Made by a program: the position numbers and the translations under genes
DNA from: Pseudocalidococcus azoricus BACA0444
GTDB taxonomy: Bacteria; Cyanobacteriota; Cyanobacteriia; Thermosynechococcales; Thermosynechococcaceae
DNA length: 64,000 nucleotides
Direction of reading: 5' to 3'
Assembly (NCBI RefSeq): GCF_031729055.1
Contig: NZ_JAVMIP010000004.1
Location: 149,980 to 213,979, forward strand
Shown: piece by piece, positions 35,668 through 46,000 of the stretch
Numbering within the stretch: the stretch's first letter is position 1
How the letters are laid out: every line of letters begins with the position of its first letter
The notes under the pieces: model-generated
The model's input: the letters and a program-made list of their open reading frames with translations, nothing else
Database searches by the model: none
What the model was told of the DNA's origin: nothing

Positions 35668-36585
35668 ATGTCCCCTTTTTTATTACGCCGTTTTCCCCCC
35701 CAGGCCTGGGGCCAATTCCTTTTAATCCTGCTCCTTTGTTGGCCGAGTTATTCCGTTTGGGCCGCTCCCACCACGACTCCGATGATTCAAACCATTAAAG
35801 GCAGCCGCGATGCAAATTTCCAACAGTGGGTTAAGCAACTGGCCCAGGCCCAGGTGATTTATTTAGGCGAAACCCACGACCGCCCCGCCGACCATCAGGC
35901 CCAAATGGAGATTATCCAAGCTCTATTGCAAAAAAAGCCAGGGATTGCTCTCGGCCTGGAGATGTTTCAGCGGCCCTTCCAAGGGGTTTTGGATCGCTAT
36001 CTGGCCGGTCAACTCACCGAGGTACAACTTCAGGAGGAGAGTGAGTATGCCCAACGCTGGGGATTTCCCTGGTCATCTTACGCCCCCGTTTTACGCTTGG
36101 CCAAAGAACATCAACTCCCTGTGCTGGCCTTGAACACCCCCACAGAAATCACCCGCCAAGTGGCCCGGAATGGGCTGGAGAGCTTAATTTCTACCGATTT
36201 TACCTATATTCCCCCCTTAGAGGCGATTGATCTGACGAACCAGGCCTATCGTCAACGCCTGGCCGAGATTTTCCAGGCCCACCACCAAGGCCAAAGCCAC
36301 AGTTTGGATTTAGATCGCTTTTTCCAGGCCCAAGTCCTTTGGGATGAGACGATGGCAGCGGTGATTGCCGATTACGTTAAACAACATCCAGAGAAAACCC
36401 TGATCGTTTTGGTTGGCCAAGGACATTTGCATTACGGTGATGGGATTCCGCAGCGGGTACAACGGCGACTAGCGACTATGGCTCAATTTCGACAAGTGAC
36501 GGTACTACTAAATCCTGATCCGGGCCTGGCCTGGCAATCTCCCACGGATCAACCCATTGCGGATGTGCTTTGGTATTCCCAGTGA
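35668..36585 (+). CDS. ChaN family (DUF399) lipid-exported protein
   Basis: About 305 residues starting at the first ATG; an in-frame TTG at 35650 is also possible. A signal peptide is seen (WGQFLLILLLCWPSYSVWAA), so the protein is exported. The ChaN core is VIYLGETHDRPADHQAQME, then GLEMFQRPFQ, RLAKEHQLPVLALN and VLVGQGHLHYGDGIPQRV. ChaN of Campylobacter binds haem and is linked to iron uptake; cyanobacterial homologues have no fixed role. It has no lipobox Cys at the cleavage site. Monocistronic. Confidence 0.85.
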   Translation: MSPFLLRRFPPQAWGQFLLILLLCWPSYSVWAAPTTTPMIQTIKGSRDANFQQWVKQLAQAQVIYLGETHDRPADHQAQMEIIQALLQKKPGIALGLEMFQRPFQGVLDRYLAGQLTEVQLQEESEYAQRWGFPWSSYAPVLRLAKEHQLPVLALNTPTEITRQVARNGLESLISTDFTYIPPLEAIDLTNQAYRQRLAEIFQAHHQGQSHSLDLDRFFQAQVLWDETMAAVIADYVKQHPEKTLIVLVGQGHLHYGDGIPQRVQRRLATMAQFRQVTVLLNPDPGLAWQSPTDQPIADVLWYSQ

Positions 36586-36682
36586 TAACTCCCGATAATT
36601 GTCTCCATCGAGTAAACAGAACTCAGATCGCGACCTGGCCTGGAAAAAGTGGACAGAGAAGTTAAGTGGAGCTTCCTGCCGA

Positions 36683-36904
36683 TTACGCTAAAGGAAGAGT
36701 TGAAACGATAAGCTCATCAGGAACAAAGTCTTCCCACTCTAACTGATTCAAATGAGTCACAAGGTCATCGTATTCATCAGTGGATAACCAAGCCTCAATC
36801 TTAATGGGGTGCTTAGTCTGTCCTGCTTTTGTAGCCCTTTCCACAGCCACGTCAGCTAGATAATTAGCACGCTCAAGAGGATACTCAGGGACTGTAGTTG
36901 ACAT
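36683..36904 (-). CDS. Unknown small protein, second gene of a two-gene unit
   Basis: 73 residues opening MSTTVPEYPLERANYLADVA, then ERATKAGQTKHPIKIEAWLS, EYDDLVTHLNQLEWEDFVPD and ELIVSTLPL. It is acidic and mostly helical, with no recognised family. It begins two bases after the stop of a 58-residue gene on the same strand, a spacing typical of toxin-antitoxin or phage-like pairs. Function unknown. Confidence 0.6.
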   Translation of the reverse strand: MSTTVPEYPLERANYLADVAVERATKAGQTKHPIKIEAWLSTDEYDDLVTHLNQLEWEDFVPDELIVSTLPLA

Positions 36905-36906
36905 CG

Positions 36907-37083
36907 TTACTTCACCCTCGGAAAACTAACCCGACCATTGGGACGAATCGCAACAACAGGGCTACCAGGCAAGCTCAACCAGACAAACCAAGTACCAGAT
37001 TGAGGATAAAAAGTGTCTCGGAAAATAATGTCAATGGCCTGGTAGGCTTCAAATACTAGCAACTGAGAATCAGTAGGACTCAA
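36907..37083 (-). CDS. Unknown 58-residue protein, first gene of a two-gene unit
   Basis: A TTG-started frame with an AAAGGG ribosome site a few bases upstream: SPTDSQLLVFEAYQAIDIIF, TFYPQSGTWFVWLSLPGSPV, then AIRPNGRVSFPRVK. It has an aromatic beta-like core and a basic end. No ATG is available in this frame. It is tightly linked to the 73-residue gene that follows. I do not recognise it. A toxin-like or single-strand-binding role would be guesswork. Confidence 0.5.
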   Translation of the reverse strand: MSPTDSQLLVFEAYQAIDIIFRDTFYPQSGTWFVWLSLPGSPVVAIRPNGRVSFPRVK

Positions 37084-37234
37084 ACCAAACCCTTTCTAAC
37101 CATATCTAAAAAGCTTGAGATTTGCAAATTATAGTCATTTCGCGAGGGAATGAAACACAAAAATATTAGAAACCTTTACAACTGGTATCTTAGAATATCT
37201 CTGTTTTGGCAGAAATGACTGTATTAGGTTGAGT

Positions 37235-38356
37235 CTAAGGAGCCACATCTGAGTGCAAAAAGTCACGGGTAATCTTGACAATCCGCCCGGCCGCTTGCCC
37301 ATCCCCAAAGGGGTTAATTGTATTGGCCATTGCCCCATAGGCCTGTGAATTGCTCAAAAGTTCGGCCGCAGTCGCTTGGATGATTTCTGGATTAGTCCCC
37401 ACGAGTTTGGCGGTTCCGGCTGAGACAGCTTCTGGGCGTTCCGTAGTTTCCCGCAGGACTAAAACAGGTTTTCCGAGGCTGGGGGCTTCTTCTTGGAGAC
37501 CGCCGGAATCTGTAAGGAGTAAATAACAGCGTTGAATGGCTGCGACCAGTTGGGTATAGTCCAATGGCTCCGTCAGGAAAACGCGGGGATGATCACCAAG
37601 GGCCGCTTGCAGGGGTTCCCGGACAGTCGGATTACGATGCAGGGGTAGCAACAGAGCCGTGTCGGGAAAGTTTTCCAGAATGCCTAAAAATCCGGCTGCA
37701 ATATCTGTCAAGGGCGCGCCCCAATTTTCCCGCCGATGAACAGTGGCCAAAATAACTCGATGGTTTTCCCAGGCCAGGCCTGGAATGGGGCAATCAGGAT
37801 TTTTCCCGGCCACCTGCAAGAGAGCATCAATCACCGTATTTCCCGTATGATGAATCGCTCCTGTCACCCCCGATTTCTGGAGATTTTCGACCGCCAGGCC
37901 GGTGGGGGCAAAATGTAGCTGGGCTAATTGGGAAATTAAGCGGCGATTAGCTTCCTCTGGGTAGGGATTGAACAGATTATCAGTCCGTAAACCCGCCTCA
38001 ACATGGCCAACCGGAATTTGCTGATAAAAAGCAGCTAGGGTCGCAGCAAAGGCCGTTGTCGTATCCCCTTGGACAATCACCAGTTTGGGTTGATGCTCTT
38101 GATACAGCTTTTCCAGGCCCTGCAAGCTGCGACAGGTAATTTCCGTCAAGGTTTGTTTTGGCTGCATGATCTCTAAGTCCTGGTCAGCGGCCAAGTTAAA
38201 CAACCCCATTACCTGCTCGACCATTTCCCGATGTTGCCCCGTCAACACAACTTGGGTTCTAAAGTCGGGTTGTTGACGAAAGGCTTGAATCACTGGAGCC
38301 AGCTTAATTGCTTCCGGCCGAGTTCCCAAGGTAATACAAATTGGAATGGTTGACAT
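37235..38356 (-). CDS. wecB: UDP-N-acetylglucosamine 2-epimerase (non-hydrolysing)
   Basis: 373 residues with the epimerase marks TLGTRPEAIKLAPVIQAF, LVIVQGDTTTAFAA, GHVEAGLRTDNLFNPYPEEANRR, HHTGNTVIDALL, TVHRRENWG, LPLHRNPTVRE and LTDSGGLQEEAPSLGKPVLVLR. It interconverts UDP-GlcNAc and UDP-ManNAc for surface polysaccharides. It could supply the TagA/WecG-type transferase encoded at 8170-8937. It is a full-length enzyme, ATG at 38356. It lies alone, the nearest same-strand neighbour being the unknown pair. Confidence 0.95.
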   Translation of the reverse strand: MSTIPICITLGTRPEAIKLAPVIQAFRQQPDFRTQVVLTGQHREMVEQVMGLFNLAADQDLEIMQPKQTLTEITCRSLQGLEKLYQEHQPKLVIVQGDTTTAFAATLAAFYQQIPVGHVEAGLRTDNLFNPYPEEANRRLISQLAQLHFAPTGLAVENLQKSGVTGAIHHTGNTVIDALLQVAGKNPDCPIPGLAWENHRVILATVHRRENWGAPLTDIAAGFLGILENFPDTALLLPLHRNPTVREPLQAALGDHPRVFLTEPLDYTQLVAAIQRCYLLLTDSGGLQEEAPSLGKPVLVLRETTERPEAVSAGTAKLVGTNPEIIQATAAELLSNSQAYGAMANTINPFGDGQAAGRIVKITRDFLHSDVAP

Positions 38357-38627
38357 GGATAGTTTCTGTTGAGGCAGCCGTAACGGGGTCAGAGATTAGA
38401 GTCACACCAGGCCAGTTTAACGTGATTACTCCCCATCCCCCGCACCACTCCCTAGGGCAATCAATCATGACGATAAGCCCTTTGATGCGGTCAGTCAGTC
38501 CCGCTGGAGAATGGCTGTAGTATAGTGGGGATATTAAAGCCTAAATACAAACAAATCTTTCCCTCAAAGCTGTCACCTGCCGACCTGACACCCCAGAATT
38601 ACAATCCATTCACATCCTAAAAACCCT

Positions 38628-38999
38628 ATGACTACTGAAACTGTAACCAAACCGGCAACCCAACCCCAAAAGGGAATTCTGATGACAGATTCTGCCCTTG
38701 CCCATGTCCTCGAATTACGGGCCAAACAGGGACGGGATTTATGTTTACGAGTGGGAGTCCGTGGGGGGGGATGCTCAGGGATGTCCTATACGATGGATTT
38801 TGAAGACCCCAGCAATATCCGTCCCGATGATGAAGTCTATGACTACGATGGCTTCCAAGTCGTCTCGGATCCCAAAAGTATGCTCTACATCTATGGCCTG
38901 GTGCTGGATTACAGTAATGCGTTGATTGGGGGTGGGTTCAAGTTTACCAATCCCAATGCCAGTCAAACCTGTGGTTGTGGGACATCCTTTGCCACTTAA
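38628..38999 (+). CDS. sufA: Iron-sulfur cluster carrier, HesB/IscA/SufA type
   Basis: 123 residues. The three cluster-binding cysteines are C49 (GGGCSGMSY), C115 and C117 (TCGCG near the end), as in A-type Fe-S carriers. The long acidic middle DFEDPSNIRPDDEVYDYDGF and the GLVLDYSNALIGGGFKFTNP core are typical of cyanobacterial IscA/SufA. It may carry clusters or sense iron and redox state. ATG at 38628, with 270 bases of likely promoter upstream that hold a TATAGT at 38521. Which of the two symbols applies cannot be told from sequence alone. Confidence 0.9.
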   Translation: MTTETVTKPATQPQKGILMTDSALAHVLELRAKQGRDLCLRVGVRGGGCSGMSYTMDFEDPSNIRPDDEVYDYDGFQVVSDPKSMLYIYGLVLDYSNALIGGGFKFTNPNASQTCGCGTSFAT

Positions 39000-39034
39000 T
39001 GAGTCAATAAAGGGTATATCAAGTAAATCAAGGC

Positions 39035-42000
39035 TCACAAAACAGTTGCCAAGGCCTGTTCAATGGTTTCGATATATTCAGCTACGCCATATAAGCGGTA
39101 GGCAATTTGGTCAATCTCATGGCGAATTTCTAGTTGTCTTAGGCTAATTGCTTCAATATCTGAGCGGCCAACACTTTGATTCACTCGCTTTTCAAGAAGA
39201 TCTAAAATGCGTAAATTATTAAACCGATCCAGATCAAAATAAGGGAGTTTAATTACATTCAGGACGCTATGAATCAAATTTTCTGAGGTTGAGGATAATT
39301 TTTGTTTGCGCCGAAATGTAGAATCAAATTCTGTTAAATAAATTAATTGAGCCAAAAGATACCGTCTCAAGTGGGTGTTAGAAATTTTAACTTGCAATAA
39401 CTCTACCCAATTACGATTACCGTCACGCCAGTCTTCCTCATCAGTTACCTCAGCCCAAATTATCAATCCATCTGCTTTGGGATCAACTCGAAACTTTAAT
39501 AAATACCCTTCTTGATTGGGAATTGGACTTGACCAGGCCAGATCAGAAACATAATCCCCAAGCAAATCAAAGTATAAATTTAATGGTTTTTCTTGATGGG
39601 GAAGCGCAGTAGATTGGGCATGATAAGCCATAAGAATTTGATAGCGATCTTGCCAGGCCTGATGGGCTTCTCGACCTAGACGAACTAAGGCTTGATAGTT
39701 AGGGTTATTATCTGGATCTGAGATGACTGGAATTGGCAGATCACCGACTTGATTTTCAAAATATTCAAACATCCCCTGGCCTGTTAATTTACCAATACCC
39801 CCCAAGCAGCGGTAACGAAACTGAATGACTTTAGAATTTAGTAATGAGCATAAATAAAATAGATCATTTAGTGAAGCACCCTCTTCCTTGATAAATGCAG
39901 CCACATCACTCTTAAATCCAATCGTTCCATATTCATCAACAAAAAACTTATTTGAACTACACCGACGTGGAAATATTATTTTTGCGTCTCTCATGCCATA
40001 TCTGGGACGATGCAAGTGATACCAATTATAATGGCTAGTAACATTCTTAAAAACATCTCGATTTTCTAGTTCTACTTTGTGCGAATTAAGATACTTTTTT
40101 ATGGACTTTGGTAAATCATCCCAATCTGTTTGGTGAGTATAGTAAAGTATCTGGGTTTGGAGTTTTTGGCAACCATAACAATCAATTAAAGATCCGGCAA
40201 CGCGATCTAACAAGAAATCCTTTGGAAATCTGTCTTGAAATTCTCCTTCAAAAATAGAGTCCCGGCCTGATGTAATCCCTTCAGTATAGCTGACTAGATT
40301 CGATTCTCTAATTTTTACTCCATGTTCATCTATGAGTCTAAAAATATGAATGTAAGGAGATATTTCCCAGCGAGCATTAGATAATTGAGATTGAGAAATA
40401 TTTGTTTTTACAACAATACTAGAGGGTAATAAGTCAATAGGACGATCAAGTAGTTGCTTGGCTTGATTTAAGTTCAAAATGTTTAAGCTATTTACAAAAT
40501 GACTAGACTCAGGCAGTAATTTCTGAATTTCAAGAATACAAGTCGCGATCCCTGCATTAAATACTTTGTTTCCAAGGAAATCTATGATACTGATGATTTT
40601 GGTATGAGTTCTTAAAAAATCTCGTAATCGTTCGGATTTATCACCTTGGATAAACGCACGGGAAACAATAAAACTAAGATAGCCATCAGATCTGAGTAAT
40701 TCAAAGCCCCAGCGAATAAAGTAAAATAAAATGTCAGTCTTGTCTGTGTAAATATCACTATAAGCAAATCGTAACCAATCTAACTCCAACGCCCCTCGTC
40801 CAAAAGTTGCATCCACATTAAAATAGGGCGGGTTTCCAATCACCACCATAAATCCTTGCTCACTCTCAGGGCGGTGGCAGTCAAAGATATGGGGAAATTC
40901 TACAGGCCAGTTAAAGGGTCGCTTAATCACCACATCGCCAAGAGCAGTTTCGAGGCTAACTAAGTCTGTTTTTAATCGAGATAATTCATTCACCGTCCAA
41001 TTGGGAAGATGCTGTTCAACCCATCGTTCGTAAATAGCGGTCGCAAGCTGGCCTGGACGGATAAACTCACGGATTTTAGCTAATTCTTCTGGGTTTGCGT
41101 CTCGTTTTTTAATAACTTTTACGGCTGACTGAATACTGGCATCACTGGCAAAGAAATAAGCTAAAACCGGGTTAATTTCAGCGTTAATATTGTCAATAAT
41201 TTTCTCCAAATCTTGGGCGGCTTGATTACGTTGGGCATCGGATTGATTTGGATCGCGGGCAATATTGGCTAAATCCCTGGCCTGGTTTAAGTCTGATTCA
41301 AACGGCTCTAAGCTAACAGGTGCATGAATTAAACTATCTCCAACTCGAATATTTAAAGTTAAAGCGGGTAAACGCGAATAAATTGATCCATTACGTCTGC
41401 CATATTCCCCAGGCCTGGCTCGTAATAAACGTGTCCACAAGGATAATTTTGCCAATAATACCGCTTGTGGGTCTCGATCAACGCCATGCAAAACCTTTAC
41501 TAAAATCAGTTCTTCAGGATTAACTAGCGGTTGTGGAATTGCATGATTAAATAAATCAAAGTTATCAGGAAGAGAAACAGTAGTACAGGCCTGGTTGTAA
41601 CGTTTTAATTCGCCTAGTAAATAATCAAAAGCTCCTAACAAAAATGATCCCGAACCACAGGCCGGATCAATGACTGTAATCTCTAACACTTCACTAGCGA
41701 CTGTATAGGCTAATTCAAACTCCTTAGTCTGTAAATGCTCAATGGCCTGGTCAATTTTTAGTTTAACTAGGGGCTGAAGAGTTTGATAAACAATTCTACG
41801 AACAATATAGTCAGGCGTATAAAAGATTCCTTCCCGTTTGCGAGTCTGTTGATTCTCTAGAACTTTCACTAAATCATCTACTAGAATTAACTCATGGGCC
41901 AAAAATTGCTCATAGGCAGTTCCGAGAATATCCTGCGTCAGAGTCGTGAAGTCATAATTGTAAAGTGATCGATAATCAGTCAATGTTCCTGTAATCTGCC

Positions 42001-42934
42001 ATAACCTTCCTTCTCTGGGGATCGCATTCAAAACAATAATGGGTTCTAAATAATCAATTTCGATAAAAAGTTCATCAATCCATGACCGTTGAAACAATTC
42101 AGTGTTGTAACCCACCCAGGTATTATAAAAAGCTCGCCTTAAGTCTTCAATAAACGGTAAGTCTGGAAAGGTTTGCTGCCAGTTATGATAAACCCGTCCC
42201 AAATAGTTAAAAGGCATTTCTCGACTAAATGCTTCTAGAAGGCGAATCAACAAAAACCGATTCAAAATGACCTGAGCTGCTTCTCGTACTTTTTCTAGAC
42301 CCAGATTTGGTTGTGACTGTCTAATGCCATTGGCTAAAATCACCCGCCATACTTTCAAATCGGCTAAGAATCTGGCCCCCAGTTCTGCTCGTGTTTTCTC
42401 TGTGTAAAAAGCCTCTAATCGCTCTGCCCGCAAACTTTCCCGACTGAGACAAGCATAGAAACGCCGTACTAATTCTGGATCCTGTTGCAAATCAGCCAGC
42501 GTGAACGTCCAAAATGGCTCTCGATCTTGCAGACGCAAAACAGACCACTCGCGAAAATTAGTCAAAATAATCCATAAAACTGGCTCATCTCGGTCAATAT
42601 CTAAGCTGTAATTGCGTAAATACTCTAAAACCTGTTGCTGATTCTTTGCCCAAATGTTGGTGTCTTTAATACTTTTCGCTTCCAGCATCAACTTGGGGGG
42701 GTGTCTCTTCTCAGGCAAAAGTAAATAATCAACCCAAGTCGCTGTTCCCAATAGACTGCGAATCGTTCCTTCCAATGTGCGATAGGGGGGAGTGTAACCT
42801 AAAGCATCTAAAACTGGCTCGATTAGGCGATCTTTCGTAGTCTCTTCCGGTTTTCCCAGACCTCGAGTGGCGATCAGTTCAGTGGCTATATCACACAGGG
42901 CTGCAACCGTATCAGAAAATTTCTCTAGAGACAT
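39035..42934 (-). CDS. Type IIG restriction-modification enzyme (Eco57I-like fusion)
   Basis: 1299 residues, a fused endonuclease, methyltransferase and specificity protein. The N-terminal PD-(D/E)XK part has VLDALGYTPP, WVDYLLL (D69) and LMLEAK (E85-A-K87). The N6-adenine methyltransferase has DPACGSGSFLLGAF (motif I, near 422) and VIGNPPYFN (motif IV, near 699), with a helical connector between. The last 450 residues include a TaqI-like specificity region (QVGDLPIPVISD, near the end) and a helical tail. One protein does both restriction and modification, so no separate genes are needed. Target site unknown. All catalytic motifs are present. Confidence 0.9.
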   Translation of the reverse strand: MSLEKFSDTVAALCDIATELIATRGLGKPEETTKDRLIEPVLDALGYTPPYRTLEGTIRSLLGTATWVDYLLLPEKRHPPKLMLEAKSIKDTNIWAKNQQQVLEYLRNYSLDIDRDEPVLWIILTNFREWSVLRLQDREPFWTFTLADLQQDPELVRRFYACLSRESLRAERLEAFYTEKTRAELGARFLADLKVWRVILANGIRQSQPNLGLEKVREAAQVILNRFLLIRLLEAFSREMPFNYLGRVYHNWQQTFPDLPFIEDLRRAFYNTWVGYNTELFQRSWIDELFIEIDYLEPIIVLNAIPREGRLWQITGTLTDYRSLYNYDFTTLTQDILGTAYEQFLAHELILVDDLVKVLENQQTRKREGIFYTPDYIVRRIVYQTLQPLVKLKIDQAIEHLQTKEFELAYTVASEVLEITVIDPACGSGSFLLGAFDYLLGELKRYNQACTTVSLPDNFDLFNHAIPQPLVNPEELILVKVLHGVDRDPQAVLLAKLSLWTRLLRARPGEYGRRNGSIYSRLPALTLNIRVGDSLIHAPVSLEPFESDLNQARDLANIARDPNQSDAQRNQAAQDLEKIIDNINAEINPVLAYFFASDASIQSAVKVIKKRDANPEELAKIREFIRPGQLATAIYERWVEQHLPNWTVNELSRLKTDLVSLETALGDVVIKRPFNWPVEFPHIFDCHRPESEQGFMVVIGNPPYFNVDATFGRGALELDWLRFAYSDIYTDKTDILFYFIRWGFELLRSDGYLSFIVSRAFIQGDKSERLRDFLRTHTKIISIIDFLGNKVFNAGIATCILEIQKLLPESSHFVNSLNILNLNQAKQLLDRPIDLLPSSIVVKTNISQSQLSNARWEISPYIHIFRLIDEHGVKIRESNLVSYTEGITSGRDSIFEGEFQDRFPKDFLLDRVAGSLIDCYGCQKLQTQILYYTHQTDWDDLPKSIKKYLNSHKVELENRDVFKNVTSHYNWYHLHRPRYGMRDAKIIFPRRCSSNKFFVDEYGTIGFKSDVAAFIKEEGASLNDLFYLCSLLNSKVIQFRYRCLGGIGKLTGQGMFEYFENQVGDLPIPVISDPDNNPNYQALVRLGREAHQAWQDRYQILMAYHAQSTALPHQEKPLNLYFDLLGDYVSDLAWSSPIPNQEGYLLKFRVDPKADGLIIWAEVTDEEDWRDGNRNWVELLQVKISNTHLRRYLLAQLIYLTEFDSTFRRKQKLSSTSENLIHSVLNVIKLPYFDLDRFNNLRILDLLEKRVNQSVGRSDIEAISLRQLEIRHEIDQIAYRLYGVAEYIETIEQALATVL

Positions 42935-43004
42935 CTAGTTTGGGGTAAGTGATGTTACGCTATACTCTGGCCAATCTCTACTTTAACCAGTTTTATCTGT
43001 CTTT

Positions 43005-46000
43005 ATGGTGCAAAATCTTCCCCGGCCCCTAACTGGCACATTTCCCGCTACCGCCCCGGCCGCCTACCCCGTGTTTTATCGCACCTATAGTCGCCGAAAT
43101 GAAGAAGGAACGAGGGAAAGCTGGCTAGAAGTTTCTCAGCGTACCTTGGCGGGTTTACAAGAATTAGGCAAATTGACCGATGCCGAGGTGGCCCTAATCG
43201 CCCAAATGCAACAGGAACTCAAGGCCTTAACCTCCGGGCGTTGGCTTTGGGTCGGTGGCACAGATTGGGTCAAAAAACCGGAAAACTTCTCGGGCGGCTA
43301 TAACTGCACCAGTACCAACGTGATTGATTGGCGGGCCTTTGGCCTGATGATGGATTTGGCGATGCAGGGCTGTGGGACTGGGGCTGTTCTCGAAGACAAA
43401 TATATTCAGCAACTCCCGGCCATTCGGAATCCGATCACCGTGGCAGTCATCGGCGACATTGGCAACACTCCCGCAGCCGAACGCCATGAACTGACCCAGG
43501 TTGAAATCAATGGCAATCAAGTCAATGTCAAAGTCGGAGATAGTCGCCAAGGCTGGGTCAAGTCCTATCAAACCCTTTTAGAAACCTCCACAGATCCGCA
43601 ATTTACCGGCCTGGTTCATTTTGTTGTGGATATTTCTGATATTCGGCCGACGGGGGAATCCCTGAAGGGTTTTGGTGGTGTGGCCAATCCCGTAAAACTC
43701 CCGGAGATGTATCAACGCTGTGCCAATATCCTCAACAAAGCAGTCGGGCGGCAACTCAATTCTGTGGAGTGTTGTTTGCTAATTGATGAAGCGGCGGTGG
43801 TTGTCGTAGCCGGTAATGTACGGCGGTGTTTACCGGAAGATGCCCTCGTCCATACCAGCAAGGGTTTAGTGCCGATTAAAGACGTGCAAATTGGCGATTT
43901 TGTCCAAACACCTCTGGGTTTTCGGCCAGTCACAAACAAATTTGAGCAGGGTGAACAAGACGTTTACGAAATTGAGACCAACGCCACCCCGGCCCGCGCC
44001 ACCCTCAATCATCGGATTGCCACCTTGGCTAATGCAACCGGAGACGTGGCCTGGAAGTTTGTTTCAGCCTTGCAAGAAAATGATCGGCTGCTGCATAATA
44101 CGCAAGTCTTGCCAGGGACAGTCACCCATCTACCACCCGATTTCACCGAGTCCCGCCCCCAAAACAGCCGCAATGCCAGCGAGATTACAATTCCTGAGCT
44201 AACGCCAGACATAGCCTGGTTAATTGGTTTCACCCACGGCGATGGCTATGTCAGCTTGGGCCGGAATAAACATGACAAACCCTTTGGGGCGATTTCTTGG
44301 GCCTATAACAGTCTGGATTCTCAACTGGCTGAACAAATCCATGCCAAAATCAACCGTGCTCTAGCTCTCTTTGGAGTCCAGGCCAGCCAGCAGCAAATTG
44401 AAGGCGAAAACACCCTCCGCTCGCGGGTCACCTCCATTCGCTTAACCGAATATTTCCATCGCCACATTAAACAACCGAAACAGCCGTTACGAGTCCCTAA
44501 TTTTATCTTGCAAGGAACTGTTGATATCCGCTGTGCCTACTTGGCCGGATTAATGGATAGTGATGGTGCTGCCCAATGCCGGCCGCCCTATTTGCTAACA
44601 ACGGTGTATCGTGAGTTTGCCCGAGAAGTGGGAGTGCTGCTTTCAAGTTTGGGAATTGCCGCCCGGATGAGCCTGACAAAGCCACAAGCAGAAAATTGGC
44701 AACCGAAATATAACCTCAAACTCCCGGCCCTCAAGGCCCGCTATAACAGTTTGATTGCGACCCATTCCCTCAAGGGTGAAATTCGCCAAGGGTTAAAAAC
44801 TCACGGCTATACGATTCCTGGGGCGATGATGCGGCAGACCTATACCTACAGCCAAATGCGCGGCATGGGGTTTGAAGGCAGCCGGACAACAGATGCTAAC
44901 TATGAAACCTATGTCGCTCAAGCCGATATTAGCCTCGATATTCCGGTGACAGTGCGGGGCCTGGGGAGTTATGACCATGTAGCCACCTACGACATTGAAG
45001 TGGCTGAAGCCCATTGTTTCTACTGCGATGGTTATCTCACCCACAACTCGGCGGGGATGCGTCAGGGCGGGAATAATGATCCAGAATTTACGGCGGCAAA
45101 ACAAAACCTCTGGCAACAGGACGAAAACGGCAACTGGCGGATTGATCCCGAGCGGGACTCCCTGCGGATGGCCAACCATACCCGTGTCTTTCACCGCAAA
45201 CCCAACTTAGAAGAAACTACGGCCGCTGTCCGTCAACAGTATTATTCCGGGGAAGGGGCGATTCAATGGGCCGGGGAAGCGGTGGCGCGGGCGAATGCGG
45301 ATTTGCTAACTACACCGGAACTCAAAAAAGCCTTTATCCAGGCCTACGATCAAGGGCAAGCTAAAGAATTCTTAGAAAAATTAGACCCCAGCCAGTCCCA
45401 AACTGAACTAGAACATCGGCTTGGTCGTTATGGTTTAAATCCTTGCGGGGAAATTATTGGGGCGGATTTTCATTGTAATTTGGCGGAGATCCACTTAAAT
45501 CAGCTTGATCCCAAAGATACGAAATCCCAAGAAAAAGCCTTTAAAGCTGGGGCCTTATCCGTTGCGGCTCTTCTCAATCACCAGTTTCAAGAACCACGCT
45601 ATCGTTACAGTCGCGAAATTGATCCGATTGTCGGCGTGTCCTTTACCGGCCTGTTTGATTTCTTTGTCCAGGCCTTTGGGGTGGAGTGGTTGAATTGGTG
45701 GGCAATAGGCCGACCCGATACGGTGCAGGGGCTTGATTTCAAAGATAAAGAAGCGGCTTACCTCAATCAGTGGCGAGATATAGTGCATCAAGCAGTCTGG
45801 GATTACTGTGATCGTCATGGATTACGTCGCCCCAATCGCTGTACAACTGTGCAACCGGCGGGGACAAAATCTCTCCTCACAGGCGCGTCCCCAGGTTGGC
45901 ATCCCCCCAAAGCCCAACGCTTCATTCGCCGGATTACCTTCCGTAAAAATGACCCCGTTGCCCTGGCCTGTTATGACTACGGCTACAACGTCATTCCTTC

